Shown: positions 47,209 through 59,912 of the stretch, piece after piece
Position numbering within the stretch: position 1 is the stretch's first letter
How the letters are laid out: each line of letters begins with the position of its first letter
Source of the DNA: Daldinia sp. FL1419
Lineage: Eukaryota > Ascomycota > Sordariomycetes > Xylariales > Hypoxylaceae
Direction of reading: 5' to 3'
DNA length: 64,000 nucleotides
NCBI GenBank assembly: GCA_025201765.1
Contig: MU623366.1
Span: forward strand, 1-64,000
Position numbers and translations under genes: made by a program
The notes under the pieces: model-generated
The model's database searches: none
What the model was told of the DNA's origin: nothing
Seen by the model: the letters and a program-made list of their open reading frames with translations, nothing else

Positions 47209-49391
47209 CTAATCGTCGTGGAAAAATGTCGTGTTCCCAACAAGAGGGGCAGTGGATGGGCCAGCGTCGATCATCTCGACGTCTTTTCTGCTAGAACTGT
47301 CGTCCGAAGGAAGTCCTAGATTGGAACGACGGAAATCGCCCGTCATAGGCCGGGTAGGTGATGGTTCAGCAAGCTTTTGGGGCAAAGAAAGCGGCCTTTC
47401 GCAGAAGGCATCTTCCGGAGGCGAGAATGACCAGACCTAATTGTTATGTGAGAAAGGGTAGAAAAATTTGACGCCAAACTTGGAAAACTCACCTCCATCA
47501 TGACCCTACTTCCTCTGTTCGCAACCGCGACGCACTTTTCGTCCTCAAATACCACCCTCCATACAGACTCAGCCGTAATAAGCTCACGTACAAGATGGCC
47601 AGTCTTCACATCCCAAACCTTGACTCTGCCGTCACTGCCGCCGCTTACAACACGTGTATCGTCGAATTGGAGGCTGGTTACGCTGTTATCGTGCGCTGCT
47701 AACCGGTGGATAGGACACATCCTTTCGAGAGACCAAACTCTGACGGAACCATCCGAACCTCCTGTGACAAGTGTGTTGCCTCTTAACTGTAACTGGCCGA
47801 CAAGGGAAGTATGGCCTTGGAGAACAGCAATGGCATCCCTTTAACCCAAGTTAGAACAAACACTAAGCTTCATCAGATGCGTAAGACTCACCCTGTGTGA
47901 GCGTCCCAGACTCGAACGCTGGTATCAAGACTTCCGGTAACAACCCTGTGGCCATCGAATGCGATGGCATATATCTGGCTAAAGTGACCAGAGAGGGTAT
48001 GTAAACATCTGCCTTCAGATATACTCCATATCTTGGCTGTCGCATCGTAGCTACCGGAGACCACAATGTCGCCCTTTATTTCTAGACATCTTACGCTTGC
48101 TTGATGCCCGACTAGGACATTCCTACAAACACCTTGCCTAATATCCCAAACTCTTAAGGTAGTATCGCGGGAGCCGGAAATGGCCGTGTTCGCATCCGAC
48201 ATCTTAAGGCAACGGACTGTTGAAGTATGGCCACGTAGGGTATACAAACATCTCCTATTAGAACAAGTCAGCTATGTTTCTGTAAAGCCTAAAGGGCAAA
48301 ACATACCCAGATGTCATATCCCAGACTCGTACGTCGCGATCGCAACCACCACTAACCAAGATGTCTTCCCATGGAACCATAGCCCAAACCCCCATGATGT
48401 GGCCCTGGAGGGTACGAAGGGCATTGCCTTCCCGATCAAAAATATGTATTCTCGCATTATCAAGAGCCACCACAATATATTTCGGGGTTAAATGAAGACT
48501 GGTCACCACTCTGTTATCTTGAGTGATAGTCCGTGTAGTGTTTCGGCCGCCGGTTCTCCACGCGGACTCAACAAGGTATCTCTGCTTAAAGTGCGACTTA
48601 TATGACCGAAGCTTAGGTCGCCCAGCTGCAGAAGAGCTCTCTGAAAAGCTGTCAAAACTACGAGATGAGGAATGGAGCATCGAAGGTCCAGGGACAGCGC
48701 CGGGGAAACTATGGGTGTACTCGGGGTCTGGTAGAGGCAAAACCCCGGGTCTAGTCGACGCATATGGTGGAGCACCATAAGAGACCTCGGAAAGGCGACG
48801 GCCATAATCGTGCTTCACACATAGATTCTTCCATGTTACATCATCGCTCAAGAGATCCCTCCACCTCCTAGATACTTGCGACGCTCGCGCTAGTACTTGC
48901 GGATCATCTATGAAAGATAATATCCTTAAACACAATTCGTCTGGTAGACTAGTGAAAGGATCTTTCTTTAGTAGAGGGCTCACGAATTGATGGACGAAAC
49001 TGAGCTGCTGAGTGGTGCACATATTTAGCAAATCAGCGAGCACACGGGTTCTCTGGGGCCCTGAGCAAGCCTTAAAGTGATGGCGCATTTGCGCAAGGAA
49101 AAAATCTTCGTCATCGGCGGCATCGCTCCAGTCGGGTTGGGTATCCGTAGGTCCCGGCGAGGCCGCTGGCGTAGGAGGTGGCGGCGGAGAGCCCGTAACT
49201 TGTTGGTCGAAATCCGGTGCCGGCGTGCTCATACTGGGCGTAGGCGGGCCTCTCGGCCGGGGCTGTTGGACCATCTTATCCATCCTCTGATTTATGATGA
49301 CTGGACCGGTACTCGTCGTGTCCACAGTCAACTCTTCACCCCGGTTCGGAACACTCGCTCTCCTCTCTGAAAGACTGCCGTAACCTGCCAT
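47209..49391 (-). CDS. F-box and WD40 repeat protein, Cdc4/FWD-1 type, 673 aa
   Basis: Exons on the - strand are 48307-49391, 47892-48254, 47493-47838 and 47209-47436; introns are 52, 53 and 56 bases. Residues 1-95 are Pro/Ser/Thr-rich. A helical segment (about 98-142) of the kind that mediates dimerisation precedes the F-box at 147-192 (LPDELCLRILSFI, RRWRDL). Seven or so WD40 repeats run from about 305 to 575, with repeated RVWD, KIW and GH signatures. The acidic tail ends in TTFFHDD. Such proteins are substrate receptors of SCF ubiquitin ligases; the F-box binds Skp1 and the propeller binds phosphodegrons. The Cdc4/Fbw7 class is favoured over Met30/SconB by the sequence around the F-box; in Neurospora, FWD-1 of this general class degrades the clock protein FRQ. 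Exact orthology needs a tree. Confidence 0.92.
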
Positions 49392-52300
49392 CTATATGCT
49401 GACTGATAATTGAATTCGTAAGTTCGGTGCGCTACAACGGACCCTCGGCCGTCTCGACCACGATCGACGAGTGAATTGCCGGGCCTTTTGAGGCAAAATG
49501 TATTTGCCTATACGGTATTAGTTAATAAGATGAACGAATATGTCGAGTGTATTTCGTAGTTTAAAAAAATCCGACGTCAAGCAAGCGCCATATAGAGGCT
49601 TGTATATTAGGTAGATTGTCCGCGTGCAGGAAAGTGCTGATGTTGGAGTAGGGGCACACAAGGATGGATTCTGCATACGTTCGGGGTCAATGAGACAAGC
49701 CGCGTCCCAAGACACACAATTGGTAGGTCAAACGACCTACGGTAGTATCTAACCCAAGCCTACAAGGGTAAAAAGGTGAACCAACACTGTTCAGATCGGC
49801 GAAAGAGGCTACGATAGGGAAGGATGATTATAGCGACAAGAGTGGAAAAAATGGTTGCGCGAAGAAAGGTTTAGTAAGGCATTGGAAGCATAGACGTCTT
49901 CTTTAAAGGCTGCCAGCGGAAGGCAAAAAGAACGGAGATTTTTCGAGGAGCGGAGGCTAGGCCAGACTAGTCTAAAGAGTAGAAGGAAAACGGTAGAGTG
50001 TACATAGACCGACAAGTAGGGAGGTAGGGGGGGTTGCGTAGTATGTGTAGTATATTGGATCCCAAAAACCCCCTTATGAGATTATCGTTCAAAAAAAAGA
50101 AACAAAACAATTGTAAGAGGATATGATGATGGTGTAATGAGAAAGGTTAGGTAGTTAGCGGTAATCAGTCGGTGGCAGCTGGTAGAAGGTAGTCAGTGCA
50201 GTCCCAGTGTAGGTAGTCAGTGTGTAGTCAGTTGAGAATGGTAAGATGTGATTCTCCAAAGTCGTCCAAAGTGGAATGGGGGTTGAAGAGAAGCGGATCC
50301 TTAGAAAGCACCTGGGCAGAGAGATGAGCAGGAACGTGCCTCCCCATGGCAAGTCCATACAGTTTCTCCCGCCGGGGGAGTTGCTACACTAGCGTTTACA
50401 GTATGAATACTGTGTAAAAGAGCCTGCATATGTATACTTTTGCGTACCTAATCTAGGAGGTAGGTACATGATGTAGGTACCTAACCTACATATTATGCAT
50501 AGTTGGAGGTACCTGACCCTTCAACATGTAGGCTCATTATGCATATATGCTATGTGCTTAATATATAGGTAAGCTCAGCGCACATATAGGACAATTGAAA
50601 CTTTGCCGACGATTGTCTTCGTTTTTGTTTCTTAATAATCCGGCTTTATAGTCGATGGAATCTCTTATGGTTATCAGATCCAAGTCCTCATTGGCCGGTA
50701 AGTAACGACTATACTATTTCGCGTAGTCGTACAAACACGATTTAGAGTTTAAACGTTTGGACACATGTACATACCTACATGTAATTAGGTACTTACTTAC
50801 CAGTGTATTATATATGTACCTGATATACGTGTCTACCTAAGTAGTGTACAGATGGATATTATCGCGGCTACCAGATATGAAAATTACACACAAGTACAAA
50901 ACGTAGATACGTAGTTGTATGCCTTATACGGATCCGTAATGAGCGCCTTCATGAATGCCTTACCTGTAAGAGGTATGAAGGATGTATAACTGGATGTTGT
51001 AGGTACATAGGTATTAGTAAGGCGGCCGCGCACAGTGCTCGCACGTAAAGTTTTCTCAGCAACGGCGGGAATCTAAAACGTCTCGTCTCGCTAGGCTGGG
51101 GTCTATCGATCTCCTAGTCCTAAATTTACCACCTCATAATGTACCTACCTAGCATTAGTCGATGCCCTTGACTTAGAAGCTGCATGTATTTCTGTAAAAG
51201 GCAGTGAAGGACATCAATTTGTCGCAATCTCAAATTACTGTATTCCTGATTCATCAAGAAGTCCATGGCGAACAATTGGTACCCTCCTAACTACGTACAT
51301 CCTATAGACAAATCGCATCTATACTTTTTCCTGGGTACTTGGGTGCCATCTACTATGCCAATGCCTTGAGGTTTCGCGGGCGGTTACGACGACCAGGCTA
51401 ATGTAAATCCCTGTAGTAAAAAAGATTGTAGGCGCTCTTCTTTGTACCTCGAATACAGTGCACCATACCTACATGTACCTGCCTATAGCAGGTACCTACC
51501 TACATCCCTAGGTACTCGGGTGGCTTTAATAATGAAATCTGTAAGGATACTTTCTCGTTACGCTCAAATTTCTATTGGTCGCCGTCTATGTCCACTTTTG
51601 GGAAGGCTGTTTCCGTAATTCCCACTTCGGTGCCGCGGCGCTTCTGCGCTTGGGGAATATCCTTGAATTGTCCATAACTGCAGGATGGATGTTCCATGAA
51701 TTATAGAACGGATGCAGTTGACGGACGGATGATGTGAGCAGCAGCTCGTGGCTGCATATGCTTCATACATATGCTCCATTACCATGCCATTCAATGTTAC
51801 GGCACTACGGGCATTGCGGGCAGGATGCGGGTTATTGTTCACTTACTTACCTCTTCCTCTTACACGCCTTCAACTACCCGTGCTGTTATCTAGAGCTTCC
51901 ACTCGAAGAGCCACAACGAGTCAAACTGTGTTCCAACTATGTTCGACCGAATGCGCACGCCATTGCTATGCTCCCTCAACTTATCCAGCTTATCAGAGCT
52001 TGCCAGCGCATTGCCGTCCATATCGTGGCGGCCTAGTAACTATGTGTTTCTATAGGCGAGATATTTTACATACTATATCAAAACATTACTACTCGCTCTG
52101 TCCGGTTTAGTAGGGGGTCAGTAGGGTCAGTAGGGTCAGTGGGGTTAGTAGGGGTAGATGCGTATAATCCTGCTTTATCTGCAAGATGACATCGGCGTTA
52201 AGTTATGAGTGGCTGCTTATATTATGCAGAGGCTTTCTTTTGGATGATATTGAAGTTGGGGTAATCAACTCAGCAAGTCGCAAGTGCTGAGCCAGAAGCA

Positions 52301-53446
52301 TGTTTTGTTTAATTTCGTGTTGATAAATAAGTAATTAGTGCAAAGCGCAACAATACAAAAAAAAAAAAAAAAAAAAAAAAAAGACTGGCTTTTCTTACTT
52401 GGATGGTAAACGAAACAAACGCCTTTCCGGTGTTGGTGATGTTGGGTTTCGCCAAGACTACGAAGCCAGATCATACCTTAATATATTTCTTATGTTTTCG
52501 AACCTAGGTAGCTTTACTTCCTTTTCTTTTTGTCTTTCCCTCGATAACTAGACCGCGTCTGCTTGGCCGGACTAAAATTTTACGAAATGCTATATTTAGG
52601 TAGAGTAAGCGTTCTGGTGAGACATGTCACACACATACAGCTGCACACATACGAGGCGAGAAGTGACATGGTATATTCATTTGACGAATGTGACAGGTTT
52701 CGTAGGGCGACGCCGGCGAGACCGGGTAATTCCGGCGTATAACTGGGAATTATACCTAACACCCGATAAACGGTATTTAAAATATGGGCTATAAATCTTA
52801 CAAATAAGCTGTTTAGGTACGTGGTGTGATCTGTTTAAAGTATAGGTTATAGGCCATATCAATGTGACATAGTTGTCGAGCACCTATCGTCGAATATTGC
52901 TTGCATCACTTCATCTTGGTCTTGGCTGCAGGAAGTGGCTCGAAACGGCTCGATACCACTACTTAAAATATTTGTAATGTCTCCTTAAATTATTCCTCTA
53001 AAGAGACCATTTTAAACAACGTTCTTAAAGCCTTAAATTCTGGTAGCCGTTGCGTATGTCGGCAAGAAAATTTTATATTATACAACCCCATCACCCAGTC
53101 CCATAAACCCGCCGCTCATGACAAATGATGAGAAAAGTCTGCTTTTGTGTGACCGAAAAATAACGGAAATTTGGTCTATTTACAGTCCATGGGTATATTT
53201 TAAACAACCAACTCGTCGGACTTTGTTCCTCTTTAATGCGTCACGGAGATTGAACACCATTTTGAAAATTTTTATACACGTTCCCAGTCCAGATAGGAGG
53301 TAGGTAGGAGGTAGGTAGGATAGGGGGCGATCTGCGCCGCCGTTTTTACCTTGAACATGTCGGTCGTTCATTTTCAAGACCCTAACTCCTTCTATAATTT
53401 GGCAGAAACGCAAAGTTCAAAAGAAATGACAGACCACTTAGTCTTT
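49392..53446. other. Gene-free region of 4 kb
   Basis: It lies between the 5' end of the F-box gene and the 3' end of the ZIP gene. No convincing open frame is found. It contains dense TACCTA/GTAGGTA words (50430-50560, 50760-50840, 51420-51520), a nine-base tandem repeat at 52109-52157 and an A run at 52357-52382. Its left part is probably promoter and leader of the F-box gene. Confidence 0.6.
52109..52157. repeat. Nine-base G-rich tandem repeat (GGGTCAGTA)
   Basis: Three near-perfect units followed by two diverged ones (GGGGTTAGTA, GGGGTAG). It resembles telomere-type repeats only loosely and has a period of nine. Confidence 0.8.
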
Positions 53447-54865
53447 TCAATGGTGGTGGCCAAACTGTGTGAGAAGAGGTAGGAACATGCCAATTACTGT
53501 TGCCAACGTTTCCCGCATTTGAGGGTGGGCATGCTTTCGCGGACCGCTGTCTGCGTAGCCGTTGGCGATAGAGCCAACGTCGTGACCAGAGGGCGAGTCG
53601 CCTTCTTGCATAGCATGCATCGCGACATAACTAGAATTGTTGGTTAGACAAGACGAAAGACATTATGATTGCGTCTATACTCACAGAAAAGTTCCTGCTG
53701 AGAATAGTAATAGCATTCCCGTCCACCATTGATTTAACCGATCCTCGCCACCTCCACCTAGGAAACTAACGAGGATAAACGTTGCCCAAGCTCCGAATGG
53801 GGAGGCCAAGCTGAACACAATTAAGTGACCCCGAGCCGCACGTTTTGAGAGGCCCTGCTTCAAAAGGATCGATGTCAAACCAAAAGCCGCGGGCGCCTTG
53901 TGCACCATAATGGCAATGAATACGATAAATCCCAACTTTGTATCTGGCGAAGTCGCTGATGCTCCCATTGCGATGCCATCCGCCGCGGCGTGTATCACTA
54001 AACCTGTGGTAGTTGCCAGGCTTCTCGATTGCTTCGGCGTAGGTGTCAGGGAGCCTAAAAAGCCTTCAGATTCTTCCTCATCGCGGGAGAGAGATGATCC
54101 ACCTAGATTGCTCAAGCTGATGTGTCTTGGTGGTGGGGGTGGTTGAAAGTTTTCTGACGCATGGCGAGGAAGACGATCGATCAGGAACATGAGCACGAAC
54201 CCCAGTATTAGAGAAAATCCAATGTAGAAGGTGGGTGCTCCGGACCCTGCATGTTGACTTCCGGTGCCAGACTTAATCTGATCACCCAGTGCTGTTTCTG
54301 GATCTTCTGCTGGCGCCCTAGTGGTGAAATCAAAGTTGGCCGGGCTGCCCTTCCTGGCTATATCTAACGCGTGTCGGTCTCCGAACCCTTTCGGAGAAAT
54401 CTTTGTCAAGTCTATACCGCTTGCTGAATTGGGGCTGGATCCTTCTGCCCATCTAACCGTAGCCATATGTTTTGGATTATATACGTTTCTTGTGTTGTGG
54501 GAATGTGAGGTAGGGATCGACGCATCGGTAATCGCCTCGACTCCTTCGGGTATAATTACTATTAGCGACGTGCCGACGAGTATACCTATGCCGATACTTG
54601 ATATTAATCGAAGTTGTGACTGTGTCAGGGACATAGACAAAGGCAGTGCACCGGCAAGAAAGGAGCTATCGGGTGGTCAATCTTAAAGCTTGGGAGTTGT
54701 GTCGAACAGGAGACGAATCGACTTACGCCAATGCCATAACCACCTATAATTCCAGAAAAAAAAACCCCCAAAATTAGCAATTGAATCATTATTCATATAT
54801 AGTCAATAATAACTTTGTAGGCATACCGTCAAGGCAAGTAAAATAAAAACTCCAGTTCCAGCCAT
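53447..54865 (-). CDS. ZIP family zinc/metal transporter, ZIP9-like, 406 aa, four exons
   Basis: Exons on the - strand are 54827-54865, 54727-54743 (a 17-base microexon), 53685-54665 and 53447-53630. The join gives MAGTGVFILLALT, then VVMALA, then SFLAGALPLSMSLTQSQ, the usual first helix of the ZIP9 branch. Eight hydrophobic segments can be traced. The metal-site helices are present: HAAADGIAMGA in helix IV and HKAPAAFGL in helix V. A long loop between helices III and IV is acidic and Pro-rich instead of His-rich. The C-terminus ends in three His. The family moves zinc or related ions into the cytosol, from outside or from the Golgi; the ZIP9 type is usually in the secretory pathway. It is head to head with hat1. 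Confidence 0.93.
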
Positions 54866-55695
54866 GATTACTGCGTTCACTCGGAGGAGGCACCTAAGGG
54901 ATGATTGCTTCTTGTTACCGATTCATTGGTGTAAATCTTGACCTGCGAAGTGTCCGTGTGTAGTCAAGGGGCAATGCCTCAAGACGAGGAAGGGAGGTTA
55001 TTAGGTATGTACCCTATATAACCTTACCCTTCAGTTTGAAGAATATTATGTATAACAATTGAAGAGATGCTTCGAGGCTAAGATGAAGAACGGGATGGAG
55101 GTTGGATATCTTTTTTGCGACGGTAGCCTCAAAAGTGTCAGGGCCGTTACAGTTTAACCGTCCACTAAAATCTAAACTATCCCTGCCACAACTTGCTTTT
55201 TAGGCGGGACCGTCGCACGTCACTGCCGATTTTCCATCTTGAGTGGTACCTTATGAAGTACCACGCCAAGTCTAGAAAGGGATTAAACCCACGCTAATGT
55301 TTAAACGGCTTGGCTTTCCTTGGCAAGCTAAATAAGACCTTGCTTGGTCTTCCAGTTAAAAAGATAAAAAAAGCTTCCAAAAGACCATAAAACCTGGTCT
55401 GTGCATAACTTAAACACTTGCGCTCCACTAAGATGAACGCGCCTGCTTCTATCAATTCGGTTGGACGCGACAGTTTAAGTTTCCTAGCAGCGCGTTAAGT
55501 GCAGATGATTATCTGCATTCGCACGCTTCTTTTTAATATTTGCAGCAACATCTAATCAAGCTGGATCGAGCTGGATCTCCCCATCGCTGGCACTTTAATC
55601 GCAAATATCCAACCACAACATCCGCCATTGGGTTTATAAAATTTCATCTGCAGCTTAGATAGGACGTGCGCCGTAAGCTTACTTGATAGGGCAAG
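54866..55695. promoter_or_regulatory. Divergent promoter region, ZIP transporter / hat1
   Basis: An 830-base region lies between two start codons facing apart. It contains AAAAGACC and CTTGGT-type words and no gene. Specific sites are not assigned. Confidence 0.45.
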
Positions 55696-57319
55696 ATGGA
55701 GGAAGAGTGTAGGCAACCTACCCGCCCGTTTATTATCATGGAGACGGTTTTATACTGACTCAATATGTAGGGACGGTTGATGCCAGCGAGGCGGTCACTA
55801 TGTCGCTCGTGCGACCTACCTCGTCGGAAATCGAGAAGATCGCATCTTTTAAACCAAGGCACACTTACTCTATCTTTGGCGAGGAGGAGCGCATATTTGG
55901 TCACAAGGGTTTGAAGATTGATTTGCAGTTTGATGCGAGAGATTTACGACCGAATATTGCAATATCTTCAGCAAAAAAGTTCACCAAGGTTGGCGATGTT
56001 GAGGCGGCTGACGTTAAGTCTATCATGAAAGACTACTTACCTGAAGGTACGCTGTCCTATTTCTATATAAGCTATGGCCACCTGTTTGCTAACAGTCCAT
56101 AGTTGCGTTTCAATCCAAGAAAGAATATGACCAAGCTTTGAAGGCCCTTCCTGCTACATGGACCCCTCCGGGCACCCTGACCAAGACCATAGAGAAGAAC
56201 GGCGAAACTTACGAAATCTGGCGGGGGTCCTTATCTGAAAAGGGGATTCGCCAGTTAGTCAAGCGTATACAAATCACCGTTCTATTCTATATCGAAGGTG
56301 GTTCCTATATCGGAATAGATTCAGAGGGGAATGATGAACCGGAATATTCTCTGTCACGGTGGACCGTCTTCTTCGTCTATAAGAAGAGCGCTAGCACTCA
56401 AGCCGAAAGGAACCCGCAGTATACCTTTCAAGGTTATGCAACTACTTATGGCTTCTGGATGTTCCAGCACCCTACGCCGCCGCCTTCACCTGGCAATGAG
56501 AACGTCAGCGACACTTGGGAACTTCCCGAGGGAGACTTCCCTGCCGCAGACTTTGCTCATCGCATGAGGATTTCGCAGTTCTTAATTCTACCCCCTTTCC
56601 AGGGGAAGGGCATTGGTGCGTTCCTTTATGACACCATGTTTGAGATAGCAACGAACACTACTGCTACGAAAGAGGTGACAGTAGAGGATCCCAACGAAGA
56701 TTTTGACTTACTGCGAGATTTGTGCGATATGAAATTTCTACGCAAGAACGTGCCCGATTTTGCCAACTTAACAGTTAACACTGAGGTACCAGTTCCGGCA
56801 AAGGGCGGCATATTACGTCACAACACTCAAATAACTCCCACTATTCGCGAAAGCTCATCAATTGGTGGAATCATCGATATCGAGAAGCTGGAAGACCTCC
56901 GGATCAAGAGCAAAATTGCACCTCGCCAATTTTGGCGGCTTGCTGAAATGCATCTGATGTCCAAGCTACCTGCTTCTGTCCGGCCCCAGGCGGATGAAGA
57001 TGCTGCAAGACCCAAGCCGACGAAAGCCGACAAACATGCCTACACGCTGTGGCGTTTACTTCTTAAACAGCGCCTATATCGTCGTAACGTCTCTATTTTA
57101 GGCGAGTTCGAGATTACAGAGCGTATCATCAAGTTGAACGAAACAGTAGATAATGTTGAATGGGAATACGCCAGGATTCTTGACCGACTTGAGTCGACGC
57201 CCACTTTTGTCGCTGGCGAGCCTACTGTTGCTAATGGCAAAAGAAGACTTGCTAGTGGCCCTAGTACTGAAGACCTTCCTAGCAAGAAGGTGCGCCTGGA
57301 GAGCGCTGAAGAGGAATAG
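55696..57319 (+). CDS. hat1: Histone acetyltransferase type B catalytic subunit Hat1, 501 aa
   Basis: Exons 55696-55708 (13 bases), 55771-56046 and 56103-57319; introns are 62 and 56 bases. The tiny first exon encodes MEEE and the first base of Trp, giving the MEEEWTVDASEAV start typical of fungal Hat1. The N-terminal Hat1 domain holds RPTSSEIEKIASFKPRHTY and YSIFGEEERIFGHKG. The GNAT acetyl-CoA loop is QFLILPPFQGKGIGAFLY (about 256-273), followed by the conserved VEDPNEDFDLLRD, which contains the catalytic Glu region. A helical C-terminal part and a basic KRR/KKVR tail complete the protein. Hat1 acetylates newly made histone H4 on Lys5 and Lys12 together with the Hat2 WD40 partner, in cytoplasm and nucleus. 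Its 3' end converges with the proline gene 390 bases away. Confidence 0.97.
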
Positions 57320-57709
57320 ATATAATTAATTTGGGTGCTTAAGTAATAAGAAGGCTCGTGGCGCTAATACGGTATGGAGTTTAGGGGGTCTCATGATACC
57401 TACATTATGTGTATATTCTAAAGGGAGTCTTCCATATTTCATTTCTTGGCTGGTACTGGCTAGCCTCTATTTACGTATCAATATAATGTTGACAACCAAA
57501 CGTTGATCTACGAGTTACACAGCAGGTGCTGTTAATGTAACATAAATGTAACATAAACAAAGGAGGGAAGGAAAAGGGGAACTGGCAAGCTGTGGCATTA
57601 TTGCATTAACTATTTCACTTGGCGTTCTAGTCCAAAATTAAAACGCCTTGAACTCCATCCATATGCACACCACCTATACTTTTCCTTGTGCCCTCTTAGA
57701 GGCCTTTCT
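57320..57709. other. Short intergenic region between convergent genes
   Basis: These 390 bases hold the two 3' ends. A repeated ATGTAACATAA word is at 57535-57556. No gene is seen. Confidence 0.6.
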
Positions 57710-58739
57710 TCAAGTGCCCTTGCCCAGCTGACTAGCAACAACTGCAGCTTCTTTAACTGCCTTCGCAACTGTGCCTCGCACGCCCCCCTCTTCAAGCACT
57801 AAAAGGCCTTCAATAGTGCAGCCGCCTGGTGTGCTAATCCTGTCTCTAAGTAGTGCCGGGTGGTCTCCGTTAAGGACAAGAGCAGCAGCGCCCTTCATGG
57901 ACTGGGCAGCCATTCTCTGAGCTTCGGCTCGCGGTAGACCCAGGGAGACCGCACCGTCGACAGCGGCTTCGAGCACCAGGGAAAAGAATGCTGGTCCAGA
58001 TCCGGCAAGCGCTGTTGACGCATCCATGTTCTTAGCAGGAAGGTAGATTACGTCGCCAATGCGCTTGAAGATCCACGTCACGAGGCTCGAGGTATGAGCT
58101 GGTAGGGGCGGGTCGCTGTTCGCAACTACCGTCATGCCTTGCCTAACCATGCTAGCGGTGTTGGGTAGCGCCCTTACAATTCGGCAACGTCCGTCGTCTT
58201 CCGGGTCCTTCTCAGGCACGGCGCCATGCAGGATCTTTTCGATCTGGGCAACAGTCACACCAGCACATATGCTGATAAGGAGCTTGCCGTGTAGTGCCTT
58301 AGACATGCCGGGTTCGTTCAGCAAGTCCTCCACCATGTAGGGCTTGCAAGCAAGGATAATGACCTCGCTCTTCATAACGGCCGCAACATTCTCCTTCTGC
58401 ACAACCTTGACGGAAGAACTGTGCTCCCAAAGGGCTTGCTTGACACGCTTGGCGGACTCGGGGCGGCGCACACATGCGATGAAGCGGGAGGGGAGTCGGG
58501 CAGGGATCTCGTCGGCGGGGGTCGATCTTCCAGAAGGTGTCTGCAAGGGGCGAGGCCCGGACATCTCCTGCAGGGAAGATAGGATGCCGGAGAGAATGGC
58601 AATTCCCATGGTTCCTAAGACAACGTTAATTCGCCAATCCGACAAAGTGGGAAACACATTTAATTCGAGACATACCGCAGCCAAGAACTGCCAAGGTTAA
58701 CTCGGGCGCATTGTGCTCGTGATGCGTAAGGGCCAACAT
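57710..58739 (-). CDS. pro3: Pyrroline-5-carboxylate reductase, 322 aa
   Basis: Exons on the - strand are 58676-58739 and 57710-58614, with a 61-base intron whose removal restores the nucleotide-binding motif LGCGTMG (19-25). The Rossmann domain covers the first 180 residues or so: SEVIILACKP and LISICAGVT are typical. The C-terminal dimer domain has ALAGSGPAFF, the substrate-binding block, followed by SPGGTTIEGL-type sequence, here STPGGCTIEGL. The enzyme reduces pyrroline-5-carboxylate to proline with NAD(P)H, the last step of proline synthesis, usually in the cytosol. A 30-residue Pro/Ser/Arg insertion lies at about 36-70, after the first glycine motif, where fungal enzymes vary. It is head to head with ctk3. 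Confidence 0.97.
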
Positions 58740-59912
58740 GATGTTGTGAAAGCCGATTTGTTTGTTTCGGTTTGTTTTGTGAGGTGTATTCTATTGCGAC
58801 CCAAAGGGAACCCAAAAAGGATATTTATTTTGGTTGTTTTTTTTGGGCTGGGGAGGGAGTTGCCCAAAAAAGAGAAGACGGGACAGCAAACAAAATCGAC
58901 GAATGCGCAACGCAGGCTTTTAAGACGACCAAAGGAGGAAAAGGGGATTCCTACGGGAACCCAAGGGAACCAAAAAAAAAAAAAAAGCCTTAATATAAAA
59001 ATAAAATCACAATAGCCCAACCAAATAGAAATAAAATCACGTTTCACCGCATCATAGGACACTTGTCACATTGCCCTGTCCAAAAGGTAAGCCCCCTACG
59101 AAGAAGAACCGCTTCGAACGAGATGATAGTTATTCTCGTTCCCGGGGAAGCCTTAACCGAAGTAGCACCGACAAACCTGTTCTACCCGTCTGCCCGTTTT
59201 CTTCTCTGTTCGCATTACCAGGTAGATGCTCAGTTTCAGCCCTGGTTCAGCTGTGATTTTCAAGGGGTTTAATTGGGTAGCGTCTTTGCTTATGTGAATT
59301 CGGTCGCGATGTTAGGCGCAAGTGCATGTTGTTCTTCATTTAACTAACCTAACCTACAGATTCGTATGTGTATTATTCTTAAGTAATCCTTACCTAAGGA
59401 TTATAATCTTTGGAGATTTGTTGTATTAGTTAGGAAGGTTGAAGATAACTATTGTCCCTCTAGTGTACCTACCTAGGTATTGTCAAGAGTATACTGGCCT
59501 ATCTACGTTCGCTCCTTACAATGATTATGCTGAAAAGTTTAAACATGAGCCTGCCTCAAATAATTCCATACGGTGGTGACTTCCAGCTGCAATTGATATC
59601 CTTTAACCTAGATGGATATATATCCTACAAAGCAAAGTCGAGCTGGAACGATAAGGATAAAGTGGATACTATTTTCTCGCTAAGGTCCACTCTACCGCCA
59701 ATCTTAGGTTAGCGTCATCTCTCTATAAGCTACACTAGCGGGGCTTTTTTGACCATTGGGGGAAGAGCCAGGGATCGATAACGAATGGAGCTGCTCTCTT
59801 TCCGTTCCAATGTTTGCGGCTCGTCAGCCTCGCCTCCCTACTTCATCTTTCATCACTCATCTTTTTTTACTAAACTGCTTTCCGCGCTATTTCCGACCTT
59901 GGCCATGTCACA
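58740..59912. promoter_or_regulatory. Divergent region between pro3 and ctk3
   Basis: This is 1.17 kb between two start codons facing apart. It contains A-rich and T-rich tracts (58835-58850, 58970-58985), TACCTACCTAGGTATTG at about 59466 and no supported gene. The frame at 59521-59712 (+) has no recognisable product. Confidence 0.45.
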
